Part shown: in pieces, positions 1 through 7,811 of the stretch
Layout: each line of letters starts with the position of its first letter
Numbering within the stretch: the stretch's first letter is position 1
DNA from: Dehalococcoidia bacterium
GTDB taxonomy: Bacteria; Chloroflexota; Dehalococcoidia; Tepidiformales; Tepidiformaceae
Assembly: GCA_020432105.1 (NCBI GenBank)
Contig: JAGQGZ010000006.1
Location: forward strand, 1-41,049
DNA length: 41,049 nt
Reading direction: 5' to 3'
The notes under the pieces: model-generated
The model's input: the letters and a program-made list of their open reading frames with translations, nothing else
Databases searched by the model: none
What the model was told of the DNA's origin: nothing
Position numbers and translations under genes: made by a program

Positions 1-435
1 GGTCGGGATTCTCGTCGTTGGCACGGCTGGGATCGTCGGTGTCGGCGTGCTTGCGGGCGTTCCCGGAATGCGTTCATCCGCTGGCGGCGGAGGAGGGATA
101 ACCGTGTGCGCGACGGTGGGTGTGGTGCGAAGAGAACCGGTCCCATCGTTGGTCGGCGTCGGTGTCGCCGAACCGCTGCCGGGGTCGGACTCGTCCTGCT
201 CACGAAGATCCTTTTCGTCCTTACGGGCAGCTTCGATTACTTCGGGCAAGAGCGGTCGGATGCGAATCACACCCGTATCCGCCGAGTAGTCGGCCACCAG
301 GGCCGAGGTCGTGTCGATATCGAGCCGATCGGGGTCGCGGTCCAGTGCCAATCCTGCCCCGCCGAAACTGGCCCCAAAGGTGCAAAGGCCGACGAAGGAG
401 ACGGCGGCGACCGTCGTCAACAGTTCCCGTCTCAT
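1..435 (-). CDS. Secreted Thr/Pro-rich protein, C-terminus beyond the window
   Basis: An open frame of 145 codons runs leftwards from an ATG at 435-433 off the window edge with no stop. The first ~30 residues look like a signal peptide: Arg2-Arg3, then a hydrophobic, small-residue stretch. A short polar region follows, then a charged segment, then a long low-complexity stretch rich in Thr, Pro and Ser with a run of five prolines, typical of an extracellular linker or wall-spanning segment. Its ATG overlaps the TGA of the HD-GYP gene (ATGA), so the two are probably translationally coupled. I do not recognise a family; what lies beyond the edge may define it. Confidence 0.7.
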   Translation of the reverse strand, partial: MRRELLTTVAAVSFVGLCTFGASFGGAGLALDRDPDRLDIDTTSALVADYSADTGVIRIRPLLPEVIEAARKDEKDLREQDESDPGSGSATPTPTNDGTGSLRTTPTVAHTVIPPPPPADERIPGTPASTPTPTIPAVPTTRIPT

Positions 436-2195
436 GCAGATCGCTGTCCCCTGGCCCGGCCCACGTTCCTTCCAGTTGGCTGCATGAGTATTGGCATCGC
501 ATTCAACGCCGGTTCCTTTTGCCGCCTCGCCTCCCACGCTTCCACTATCCGCGACATGTTGGCGACAACGTCGGAGTCGAGCAGACCACTCATCGCTTCC
601 TTTTGAAGGATTGCCAGCGCCTCCTCAATCGACATCGCCGAGCGGTACGGCCTGGACGTGCTCAACGCGTCGTAAATGTCCGCAACCGCAGCGATCCGCG
701 GATAGGCCGTGAGCTCGGCGTCGCCGATGCCGAATGGATATCCGGACCCGTCGAGCTTCTCGTGGTGCTGCCCCACGATCGCCCGAACCTCGGGCGGGAG
801 TTCGATGTGGGAGAGGATGTCCAGGCCAATCAGGGGATGCTGTTCGACAATCTCCCGCTCTTCCGGCGTGAGTGTTCCCGGCTTCAGCAGGACAGCATCG
901 CGAATGCCGATCTTGCCGATGTCGTGGAGGTATCCACCGACTTGCAGATAGTGCAACTGGCCGCGATCCATGCCCATTTCCCTGCCCAGGTCCATGGAGA
1001 GGTGACCCACGCGCACCGAATGCCCGCGTGTGTACGGGTCTCGGGCATCGATGGCGGAAACGAGCGCGCCAAGTGTCGCGAGGTGCTGACGCTCAAGCCT
1101 CCCCGCCATCTCGTTGAATGTCCTGGCAAGGACGCCTACCTCATCGCGCGAATGGACATCAGCCCGGGCGGTAAGGTCTCCACCCCCGAGCTGCACTGCC
1201 GAGCGCACCAGCCGGAGTAGTGGTTGCGTGATTGCCCGAGCCATGTAGATGCCGATACCGAGGATGAGCAAGGCACCAACCGCAAACATCGTGCCAAGGC
1301 GTGCCCGCGTAGTGCCCTGGGCGCTGGTGATGAACGAGGTGGGCAGCCCAACCGAGTACCATCCCAGTTCCTCTCCGCGGATCTTGAGCTGGCCATAGCA
1401 CAGCTCGTATTCGCGGCCGAACAGGGTGATCGTCTCCCGCGTACCGGGCTCGCCTCCGTTGAATGCCAGCTCAGCGTTGTCCGCCGCGAATGTCGATCCG
1501 ATTGCAGCCCCGGTGGGGTCGTATAGCGTGACCTGGGCCAGCGCCTCAGACTGGATGGCCTTGAGGTACTGCACGAGGGGGGTGCTGACGACCACGACTC
1601 CGGCAATACGGTCGTTCTCAAGGATCGGGCCCGCGGTCAGGAACATGGTTGTGCCATCCTGCTCCACGAATCCGGCGAACTTGTCCCCGCCCTCATCCGC
1701 CGAACCTGTCAGCACCGCGCTGACCGGACCCAGGCCCGACCGATCGAGGCCCGCGGTGACGGGTTCGTACTCCAACTCACGGTCGCCGTGGTTGACGTAG
1801 CCCGCGAGGACAGTCCCGGCCGAATCCAGCACTTCGACACGCGCCGCGCCATCGTTCGCGGCAATCGGGAGAATAATGTCGGCGACGGATGACGCATCAC
1901 CCGCGGCCGTCGCCTCCTGCAATCCCTCAGTGAAGGCTATCGCTCGCAAGGTCTCCAGGTGTTTCTGTTCCTGTCGTACAGCCGAATCCTCGGTCACACG
2001 CGCTGCCTCAGCCAGCTGGTTCGTAAACCGGTCGTCGAGCGAACCGGTCACCAATTCGGTCACGATGTACGTACCAACGAATGCCCCAACCAGTGTCAGC
2101 AGCAGGTACGGCCCCACGATCTTCCAGCGAATGTGTTGGAAGGCAGGTGCTATGAGTCCGGAGGCGGTACGACGAAACTGCATGGTCGACTGCAC
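432..2195 (-). CDS. Membrane sensor with HAMP and HD-GYP c-di-GMP phosphodiesterase domain
   Basis: Predicted inner-membrane sensor that hydrolyses cyclic di-GMP. A first membrane helix lies at about residues 26-48, an extracytoplasmic sensing region (Cache-like by layout) at ~50-295, a second helix at ~302-320, HAMP at ~318-370 and the HD-GYP domain at ~375-555. The catalytic signature is intact: HDIGKIGI with His424-Asp425, and HHEKLDGSGYPFG with GYP at 485-487. The length (587 aa) is normal for this architecture. The first possible start is GTG at 2195; an ATG at 2183 is an equally good choice. Its stop overlaps the start of the next gene on the same strand, the secreted Thr/Pro-rich protein, suggesting that c-di-GMP signalling and a surface protein are produced together (inference). 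Confidence 0.9.
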   Translation of the reverse strand: MQSTMQFRRTASGLIAPAFQHIRWKIVGPYLLLTLVGAFVGTYIVTELVTGSLDDRFTNQLAEAARVTEDSAVRQEQKHLETLRAIAFTEGLQEATAAGDASSVADIILPIAANDGAARVEVLDSAGTVLAGYVNHGDRELEYEPVTAGLDRSGLGPVSAVLTGSADEGGDKFAGFVEQDGTTMFLTAGPILENDRIAGVVVVSTPLVQYLKAIQSEALAQVTLYDPTGAAIGSTFAADNAELAFNGGEPGTRETITLFGREYELCYGQLKIRGEELGWYSVGLPTSFITSAQGTTRARLGTMFAVGALLILGIGIYMARAITQPLLRLVRSAVQLGGGDLTARADVHSRDEVGVLARTFNEMAGRLERQHLATLGALVSAIDARDPYTRGHSVRVGHLSMDLGREMGMDRGQLHYLQVGGYLHDIGKIGIRDAVLLKPGTLTPEEREIVEQHPLIGLDILSHIELPPEVRAIVGQHHEKLDGSGYPFGIGDAELTAYPRIAAVADIYDALSTSRPYRSAMSIEEALAILQKEAMSGLLDSDVVANMSRIVEAWEARRQKEPALNAMPILMQPTGRNVGRARGQRSA

Positions 2196-2399
2196 AGATC
2201 ATCGACCGAATTCCATTCAGCCACAGGAGTGAGCCGAGTCTGGCGCTGGCGGCCGGTCAAGCAAGGACTCCCCCAGCCAACGCCGTATTACTACATGGGC
2301 TTCCGGCACCCGAGACCTTCGCCGTAACTTCCTCCGCGCCGCGATCGAACCGACTGGCGATCCATGATGGTGTGCGCGAGTACCGGTGATGGGTGGAGT

Positions 2400-3014
2400 T
2401 CAGGCACCAACCGAGACGGGGCTGTCGGGTCTGAGCACCGACTGGAAGTAGAAGTCGAGCATGGCGGTGAGGGGGGCGGGACTCGCTCGCAACCGGCTAC
2501 GGAGTGCTGCGCCTTCCCAGCAGTCGACCAGCAGCTCCGCGGCCCGCTCGGGGTCGATGGACGCGGGAATATCTCCACGAGCCCGGGCCTCCTGCAGGCA
2601 AACCGAAATCTGCCGCCCGATTTCGGCGAAGCACCACGAGATCTTCGCCCGGAACACGTCGCTCGCAGCCGAAAGTTCCTGCCCGAGACCGCCAAGCAGA
2701 CATCCCAGGTAACCCTCGGACTGGTAGGACTCGAGGGTCGCTTCAAAGAAGTTCCGAATCCGGGTGAGCGGAGGCATGCCCTGGTCGCCGAGGCACGCCT
2801 GCAACCCGGCGTGGACTGCTCCCATGTATTCGTCGACGACCTGGAGGGCGAAGTCTTCCTTGTCTTTGAAGTGGTGGTAGAAGGACCCCTTCGGCGTGTT
2901 CGTGGCATCAAGCAGCGCCTGGATCCCAAGGGCGTGGTAGCCATGCTCCAGGAGCATGACCCAGCCGGCATCAATCAGGCGCTGCTTGGTTTCGTGCTTT
3001 CTCGTCTTCGTCAT
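2400..3014 (-). CDS. TetR-family repressor, NemR/AcuR-like
   Basis: A 204-residue TetR regulator. The N-terminal helix-turn-helix (about residues 8-55) carries the motif PKGSFYHHF typical of TetR proteins of the NemR/AcuR type. The C-terminal ligand domain contains GCLLGGLGQEL near residue 103, also typical of that group, and Cys94 is close to the segment where NemR-type proteins sense electrophiles. It lies 40 bases downstream of the cupin gene on the same strand, and the only strong operator-like palindrome (3461-3480) is upstream of both, so it probably represses its own operon. No good Shine-Dalgarno precedes the ATG at 3014; it may depend on upstream translation. The ligand cannot be read from the sequence. 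Confidence 0.88.
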   Translation of the reverse strand: MTKTRKHETKQRLIDAGWVMLLEHGYHALGIQALLDATNTPKGSFYHHFKDKEDFALQVVDEYMGAVHAGLQACLGDQGMPPLTRIRNFFEATLESYQSEGYLGCLLGGLGQELSAASDVFRAKISWCFAEIGRQISVCLQEARARGDIPASIDPERAAELLVDCWEGAALRSRLRASPAPLTAMLDFYFQSVLRPDSPVSVGA

Positions 3015-3054
3015 TACTTGGCCGCGAAGGCCATCCTCAGGTGGGTTTCCGGTG

Positions 3055-3438
3055 TTAGCCGCCCGTCTTCGCGATCATATGCTCGATGACTTGCTTGTGG
3101 GCATGCTGGGGGCTGAACATCACGATCTCGGCATCCTTTTCGACGCGAACATTGTGCCCGGCGGGCCAGTAGAAGAGTTCGTTCGCGGCCACAGTTTCCT
3201 CGGCCCCACCGCCATCGGTGGTAGTCAGTTGCCCCTGGAGTACGAATCCCCAGTGGGGCACCTGGCAGAGGTTCTCTTCGAGACCGATGAATAACGGGGT
3301 GGTGTCCACCCCCGCCGCCAGCGAGAAGTACTCGGCGCTAAGCTCACTCCCGCCAATGTCCCCCATATCGAATCGCTGGCGAATTGTGGCCCCCGGGATC
3401 TGCATTCGGATTTCGACATCGTCCTTGGCTACGTGCAT
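3055..3438 (-). CDS. Small single-domain cupin protein
   Basis: A 127-residue protein with one cupin-type β-barrel. The pieces PHWGFVLQG (about residue 62) and FYWPAGHNV (about residue 91) match the two conserved cupin motifs, and the tail FSPQHAHKQVIEHM is His-rich. I chose the ATG at 3438 because AGGAG sits seven bases upstream; a longer frame reaching 3546 would run through the operator palindrome. It is the first gene of a two-gene unit with the TetR gene. Cupins of this size may be metal-dependent enzymes or small-molecule binding proteins; substrate unknown. The partnership with a NemR-type repressor hints at detoxification of a reactive compound (inference). Confidence 0.8.
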   Translation of the reverse strand: MHVAKDDVEIRMQIPGATIRQRFDMGDIGGSELSAEYFSLAAGVDTTPLFIGLEENLCQVPHWGFVLQGQLTTTDGGGAEETVAANELFYWPAGHNVRVEKDAEIVMFSPQHAHKQVIEHMIAKTGG

Positions 3439-3460
3439 GGCTAAACTCCTGATTTCATAG

Positions 3461-3480
3461 ACTAGACCGAATGGTCTAGT
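3461..3480. promoter_or_regulatory. Perfect palindromic operator for the TetR repressor
   Basis: An exact 20-base palindrome: 8-base arms ACTAGACC and GGTCTAGT around a GAAT centre. The core TAGACC-N4-GGTCTA closely resembles the published NemR box (TAGACC…GTCTA). It lies 22 bases upstream of the cupin start, where a bound repressor would block transcription of the cupin–tetR unit. Confidence 0.8.
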
Positions 3481-3530
3481 GCAGATTAGGTGCCGCCGGC
3501 ACCGGATGTCAACGCGTTCGGCGCGAACCA

Positions 3531-3785
3531 GTGCGGGGAGAACCACTGAAGGTACGAATTGGTATGAATGCCGGTGAGCCCGTAGTGGATGAAGACGATC
3601 TCTTTGGCACCAGTGTCATTGCAGCCGCCCATATTGCCAGCAAGGCGGCAGGTGGCCAGATGCTGGTGGCGAACGTTGTACGCGAACTCGTTGCCGGAAA
3701 AGGATTCTTCTTCCACGACGCCGGTGAGCATGCGCTACAGGGCCTCGACGAAATCGTCCGGCTTTGCGACGTCAGCCTTACCTGA
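3531..3785 (+). pseudogene. C-terminal remnant of a class III adenylate/guanylate cyclase
   Basis: The 84-residue frame (GTG start) reads like the last third of a class III nucleotide cyclase domain: VRIGMNAGEPV, then DLFGTSVIAAAHIASKA, then GQMLVANVVRELVAGKGF, and a closing GLDEIVRLCDV. The first part of the catalytic domain, with the metal-binding aspartates, is missing and the frame just upstream shows no cyclase similarity, so it cannot be an active cyclase. Cyclase domains of this kind are often fused to α/β-hydrolase-like domains related to those at the right end of the window. The whole 3439-3954 stretch otherwise holds only the operator; I see nothing else in 3786-3954. Confidence 0.6.
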
Positions 3786-3954
3786 GCACCTGTTCGGTAC
3801 CCGCGTTCCAGGTATCTGTGTGTCGGCGCCACCGTACTCTTGGCCTGTGTGATGAGTGTCCCACCCCGGAACCGTGCATTCGGCGCCACAGGCCGAGCTG
3901 TAGCATGGCGAAGGCCATCAGTTGGTGGTTCGATGTTCACAGCGAGGGGAACAG

Positions 3955-4347
3955 ATGGAATTCAATCACGTGGCCCATCGGCTCGATACGGTACATTTCG
4001 ACTTGGTGGTGGAGATGCTGAAGTCGCAGCTGGGCTTCGTCGAACTGCGCCGTATACCGCACGCGATCTGGCTGCGCCAGCCCGGTGCAACTGTCGATTT
4101 GCAGCTCACCGCCAGCACCACGACCCATCGCGATCATGACAAACAGCGCTCGCAGATTTCGTTTATCAGCCCGACCCCACGCGAGGAGCTTGAGAAGCTC
4201 GCCGCCTGGTTCAACGAGCGCGGGGTCGCCGCCAATGTCGGTGCCTATTCCGAGCGTGAGTTCTATCTGGATGCCCCCGCTGCCTTCGTCGATTTCGTCA
4301 TCGAGGCGATGGGCCCGGAACTCGCGGAGTACGACGTACAGCTCTGA
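3955..4347 (+). CDS. Glyoxalase/VOC-superfamily-like protein
   Basis: A 130-residue soluble protein. The N-terminal pattern (HVAHRLDTVHFDLVVEML, then LGFVELRR) and the later FYLDAPAAFVDFVIEAMG resemble one βαβββ module of the vicinal-oxygen-chelate superfamily, usually metal-dependent lyases, dioxygenases or drug-binding proteins. I chose the ATG at 3955 because GAGGGG precedes it by five bases; longer frames start inside non-coding sequence. It stands alone on the plus strand between the cyclase remnant and recQ. Metal ligands cannot be assigned with confidence and the substrate is unknown. Confidence 0.55.
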   Translation: MEFNHVAHRLDTVHFDLVVEMLKSQLGFVELRRIPHAIWLRQPGATVDLQLTASTTTHRDHDKQRSQISFISPTPREELEKLAAWFNERGVAANVGAYSEREFYLDAPAAFVDFVIEAMGPELAEYDVQL

Positions 4348-4554
4348 CGCTCGTCAGCGGCACAACTCGCGCACAGACATTGCGTTCTATCCGGGTCGAC
4401 GAATGTCCCTGCCCGCTTGCTCCAGGGATTCGTGAACATTGCAGTCTGCCAGACAATGGAGCCCACCGTCGGAAGCGGGTTCGTCTTGCGGGGAAGGTGA
4501 GCGGCTGCTGGCGGCGTTCCCCCGTTCGCTCAAATGTTCTAAACTGCACCTTCC

Positions 4555-6609
4555 ATGACCCAGGCGGCCCTTCAACCTTCTCGCTGGCAGCTTTCCCTCG
4601 ATGGCGCCCGCTCGGCACTTGCCGAGGTCTTCGGCTATCACTCTTTCCGTGAAGGCCAGCAGGAGGTCATCGCCAGCGTGCTCGCCGGTGCCGACACGCT
4701 CGCCGTAATGCCCACCGGGGGCGGCAAGAGCCTCTGCTACCAGGTGCCGGCCTTGCTCTTCGATAGCGGTGTCACCGTCGTAGTTTCGCCGCTGCTGGCC
4801 CTGATGAAGGACCAGGTGGACGCCCTCCGCGCGGCTGGTGTTGCCGCGGCTGCTATTAACTCCACCGTCTCGAAGGATGAGCAGGCGGCCACCCTCGATG
4901 GCGTCGCTCGCGGCGATATCCGCCTCCTCTATGTCGCCCCCGAACGCTTTGGCGCCTATGGCTTCACCGAAGGGCTGCGACAGCGTGCCAGCGTCTCCGT
5001 CCTCGCGATCGACGAAGCCCACTGCGTGAGCCAGTGGGGCCACGACTTCCGCCCCAGCTACCGCGACCTTGCCCGTGTGCGCGAACGCCTTGGCAACCCG
5101 CCGATGGTCGCCCTGACCGCCACAGCCGACCCGCTCGTCCGCGACGACATCATCAGCCAGCTCGGCCTGCGCAGCCCCGCCGTCCACGTCGCCGGCTTCG
5201 ACCGCCCCAACCTCCATCTTGCCGTCGTCCGCGCCGGTTCTCTGAAGCAGAAGGCCGAGCTTATCGCCGAACAGCTCCGGGGCCTCGGCGACCAATCGGC
5301 CATCATCTACTGCGGAACCCGCAAGCGGGTCGAAAACCTCTCGGAGTCCCTCCACCGGGCGGGTATCCGCAATGCTCGCTACCACGCCGGCATGGACGCC
5401 GACGACCGCCGCCGTATCCAGGAGGCGTTCCAGCGGGACTCGCTCCGGGTGATCGTTGCCACCAACGCCTTCGGCCTCGGCATCGACAAGCCGGATGTGC
5501 GGCTCGTCCTCCATCACGACCTGCCCGAGTCGCTGGAGGCCTACTACCAGGAGGCCGGCCGGGCCGGCCGCGATGGCCTTCCTGCCACCTGCGTCCTTTT
5601 CTACAGCGCCCGCGACCGTTCCCTCCGCGAGTTCTTCATCGACCTCTCGCACCCCGACCCGGACACGGTGGTCGACGTCTACCGGGCCCTCGAACGGACG
5701 AACGGCGCCGTCCATATCCGCGAGCTGATGTCGACCGACGACGAGCCGGGAATCAATGCTGCCGTTGCCGCCCTGGTCGAAAGCGGCCTGGCCGAGCGCC
5801 GCGGCTACAACGTAAAACTCGCCCGCCAGGGGGCCGAGTCGGAGATCGACCTGGCCGGGTTGGAAGCCCACCGCGCCCACGCACTGAAGAAGCTCGACCA
5901 GATGCAGGCTTACGCCGAATCGATGAGCTGCCTGCGAGTGCGCATTCTCCAGTACTTCGAACCCGGCGACTGGGAGCCGTGTGGCAATTGCGGACCCTGT
6001 GCAGCGGGGCCGCAGGAACAGTTGCAGCAGGCAGCCGACGCCGAATCGGAAGACCTGTTCCAGAAACTGCGCGAGTTGCGTCGCACCATTGCCGACGAAG
6101 CCGGTGTCCCACCATATGTCGTATTCAGCGACGCGACCCTGCGCGAAATGGCAGCCCAACGCCCCCGAAACCGCGTCGAAATGCTCGCCGTGAGCGGCGT
6201 CGGCCAGGTGAAGTGGGAGCGCTACGGCATGCAGTTTCTCTCCATCGTTCGTGAGGCGGCAGGAGCAGAACCCGTGCGCGAAGCACCTGCACCCGTCGCC
6301 AACCGCGACAGCCCGGCTTCCACGCTCGATCAGACGCTGGCATTCGTCCGCCAGGGCATGTCCATTGCCATGATCGGCAAGGCGCGCGGCCTTGCTACCT
6401 CCACTATCGCCGGCCATATCGAGACGCTCGTCACCCGTGGCGCCATCGACGACATCACCCCCTGGGTAGACACGGCGACGTTGCGCCGTATCCAGCAGGC
6501 CGCCGGCGAAGGCCGGATCAGTGCGCTCGGCCCGCTGCGGGAGGCGTTGGCGGAGGATGTGGGGTTCGAGGAGCTGCGCATCGCCCGGGCCTGGCTGAAC
6601 CGGCGATAG
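4555..6609 (+). CDS. recQ: RecQ-family ATP-dependent DNA helicase
   Basis: A 3'-5' superfamily 2 DNA helicase for recombination and fork repair. Walker A is MPTGGGKS (Lys58), Walker B is DEAH (153-156) inside the RecQ signature IDEAHCVSQWGHDFRP, and motif VI is QEAGRAGRDG. Four cysteines (459, 476, 479, 482) form the RecQ zinc site. A HRDC domain follows at about 505-570 (SDATLREMA, then VSGVGQVKWERYG). The last ~90 residues resemble a helix-turn-helix domain (HTH_40 type) found at the end of some RecQ proteins; the winged-helix RQC region between zinc site and HRDC is unusually short. A -10-like TAAACT ends nine bases before the ATG and there is no Shine-Dalgarno, so the message may be nearly leaderless. 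Confidence 0.95.
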   Translation: MTQAALQPSRWQLSLDGARSALAEVFGYHSFREGQQEVIASVLAGADTLAVMPTGGGKSLCYQVPALLFDSGVTVVVSPLLALMKDQVDALRAAGVAAAAINSTVSKDEQAATLDGVARGDIRLLYVAPERFGAYGFTEGLRQRASVSVLAIDEAHCVSQWGHDFRPSYRDLARVRERLGNPPMVALTATADPLVRDDIISQLGLRSPAVHVAGFDRPNLHLAVVRAGSLKQKAELIAEQLRGLGDQSAIIYCGTRKRVENLSESLHRAGIRNARYHAGMDADDRRRIQEAFQRDSLRVIVATNAFGLGIDKPDVRLVLHHDLPESLEAYYQEAGRAGRDGLPATCVLFYSARDRSLREFFIDLSHPDPDTVVDVYRALERTNGAVHIRELMSTDDEPGINAAVAALVESGLAERRGYNVKLARQGAESEIDLAGLEAHRAHALKKLDQMQAYAESMSCLRVRILQYFEPGDWEPCGNCGPCAAGPQEQLQQAADAESEDLFQKLRELRRTIADEAGVPPYVVFSDATLREMAAQRPRNRVEMLAVSGVGQVKWERYGMQFLSIVREAAGAEPVREAPAPVANRDSPASTLDQTLAFVRQGMSIAMIGKARGLATSTIAGHIETLVTRGAIDDITPWVDTATLRRIQQAAGEGRISALGPLREALAEDVGFEELRIARAWLNRR

Positions 6610-6692
6610 TCATGTCAGAGAGGCCCGCGTACGCCGCCCCACGCCTGGCCAATGGTTAAGGAAGGATTGACTACCGGTCCTAGACTGGAGAC

Positions 6693-6824
6693 ATGCCCGC
6701 CGAACGATACGACGCGGAAGCATGGGGACTGACCCCAACGGAGTTGGCCATACTTGGCAGTTCCTGCGTCTACATGGCAATCGATTTCATCTCGCCGATG
6801 GGAGTGTATGTGCTGACCCAATGA
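6693..6824 (+). CDS. Small 43-residue ORF coupled to a lipoprotein gene
   Basis: ATG at 6693, TGA at 6822-6824; the TGA overlaps the ATG of the lipoprotein (ATGA at 6821). A -10-like TAGACT ends six bases before the ATG. The N-terminal half is charged (MPAERYDAEAWGL); the C-terminal 22 residues, from GSSC to GVYVLTQ, recur almost unchanged at 7284-7352 ahead of the paralogous gene. The differences between the two copies are nearly all at third codon positions, which supports real translation. No known family recognised; it could be a coupling leader or a small functional peptide. Confidence 0.55.
   Translation: MPAERYDAEAWGLTPTELAILGSSCVYMAIDFISPMGVYVLTQ
6756..6824 (+). repeat. Duplicated 69-base coding block, copy 1
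   Basis: This block encodes the last 22 residues of the small ORF plus its stop. It is matched codon for codon by 7284-7352. The two copies differ at eight codons: six synonymous third-position changes, one conservative Val/Ile change, and TGA versus TAA. Confidence 0.85.
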
Positions 6825-7222
6825 AGACGTCAATGGTGCTCTGCCTGGTGTTGCTGGGATCTGTAGTCTCCGGCTGTGAGAGTTCCAGCGACACTGATTG
6901 GCTCCCCCGCTACGCGGGCGAAGTGAACGGCGACGATGGCAGTGTGGAGGGCGTATTGCGCCGCGATGGGCTGTGTCTTTATATCGAAGTGGAGCCTAGC
7001 AACTTTCGGTGGCTGCCCGTGTTTCCGACTCACCGTGTGTGGTTCTCTTCCGACGACAACGCGCTCACGATAGATCGTCAGCAGACCCACGTAGGCGAAT
7101 ATCTATTCCTGGGCGGGAGCGGCTTGGAGAGCGCGGTCTACGAGGATGTGGACTGGGCCAGGCAACCGGACGAATCGTGTGATTCCACCAATCTCTGGTT
7201 CGTCGGACTGTTCGACGACTGA
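6821..7222 (+). CDS. Small secreted lipoprotein, copy 1 of a tandem pair
   Basis: 133 residues with a classic lipoprotein signal: MKTSMVLCLVLLGSVVSGC, lipobox VSGC, so Cys19 should be lipidated. The mature part holds WLPRYAGEVNGDD, then GLCLYIE, then VFPTHRVWF, and finishes with ESCDSTNLWFVGLFDD. Two cysteines (in LCLYIE and ESCDS) recur in the downstream paralogue and could form a disulfide. I chose the ATG at 6821, not the longer frame from 6722, because the signal peptide starts there and it overlaps the preceding small ORF. No family recognised; function unknown. Confidence 0.75.
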   Translation: MKTSMVLCLVLLGSVVSGCESSSDTDWLPRYAGEVNGDDGSVEGVLRRDGLCLYIEVEPSNFRWLPVFPTHRVWFSSDDNALTIDRQQTHVGEYLFLGGSGLESAVYEDVDWARQPDESCDSTNLWFVGLFDD

Positions 7223-7283
7223 GTTGTCGGACCACCACTGGTTCTTGGCGACGACGGCTTACGGAGTGCACAAAGGGAGCCCT

Positions 7284-7352
7284 GGGAGTTCCTGCATCTA
7301 CATGGCAATCGATTTCATCTCGCCGATGGGTGTTTATGTTCTCACTCAATAA
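7284..7352 (+). repeat. Duplicated 69-base coding block, copy 2
   Basis: Second copy of the conserved small-peptide end, again just upstream of a (lipo)protein paralogue. The open frame reaches back into the end of the previous gene; possible starts are GTG at 7266 or the internal ATG at 7302, and I cannot choose between them. The N-terminal half seen in copy 1 is not conserved here. Here the small frame ends inside the paralogue's 5' end instead of overlapping just at its start codon. Confidence 0.75.
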
Positions 7353-7797
7353 GGCGGCGGCAGGATTCACGTTTGCGACTCTCGCAGCCGCGGTCATCGC
7401 ACGCGGAGGTGAATCGGATTTCCTTTCTCGCTACGAGGGCGAGGCGAACGCTGACGATCACTCAATTCGCGCCACACTCGTTCGGGAGGGGGAGTGCGTC
7501 TACCTGGAATTAGTAGATGGCTCGCGAACGTTCCCCGTCTTTCCAACGCGCAGCGCTGAGTTCAACCAGGAGACCAACGTGCTTACCGTCGAGGGCCAGG
7601 GCACGAGGGTGGGAGAGGAGGTCCATCTGCTTGGAAGCGGGGGCCCGCTGGCCCAATATCCTGACATCCGGTGGGCACATAGGCCAGACATTTCATGTGA
7701 CACTGACGAGATCTGGTTCGTAGGACTGCAGGACCCGCCGCAACCGAAGCTGTTCGCCTGCACGTACCCTGGTAAAGAACAGATTGGCGATAGGTGA
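7336..7797 (+). CDS. Paralogue of the preceding lipoprotein, lipobox lost
   Basis: 153 residues from ATG 7336 (a GTG at 7330 is possible). It aligns along its length with the preceding gene: SRYEGEANADD, GECVYLE, VFPTRSAEF, LLGSGGPLAQYPDIRWAHRPDISCDTDEIWFVGL. Both cysteines of the mature part are kept. The N-terminus is hydrophobic (FTFATLAAAV) but lacks the lipobox cysteine: the equivalent region reads VIARGG. It is therefore probably secreted or membrane-bound by its signal segment, not lipidated. It arose by tandem duplication with the 69-base block. Its stop is at 7795-7797, just ahead of the next lipoprotein gene. Confidence 0.7.
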   Translation: MFSLNKAAAGFTFATLAAAVIARGGESDFLSRYEGEANADDHSIRATLVREGECVYLELVDGSRTFPVFPTRSAEFNQETNVLTVEGQGTRVGEEVHLLGSGGPLAQYPDIRWAHRPDISCDTDEIWFVGLQDPPQPKLFACTYPGKEQIGDR

Positions 7798-7811
7798 ACT
7801 ACGCTGAGCCT

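Noticed and set aside
4387..6417. 676-codon open frame on the minus strand
   Set aside because: It lies wholly antisense to recQ, its protein is low-complexity Gly/Ala/Val/Asp without motifs, and such mirror frames are common in GC-rich genes.
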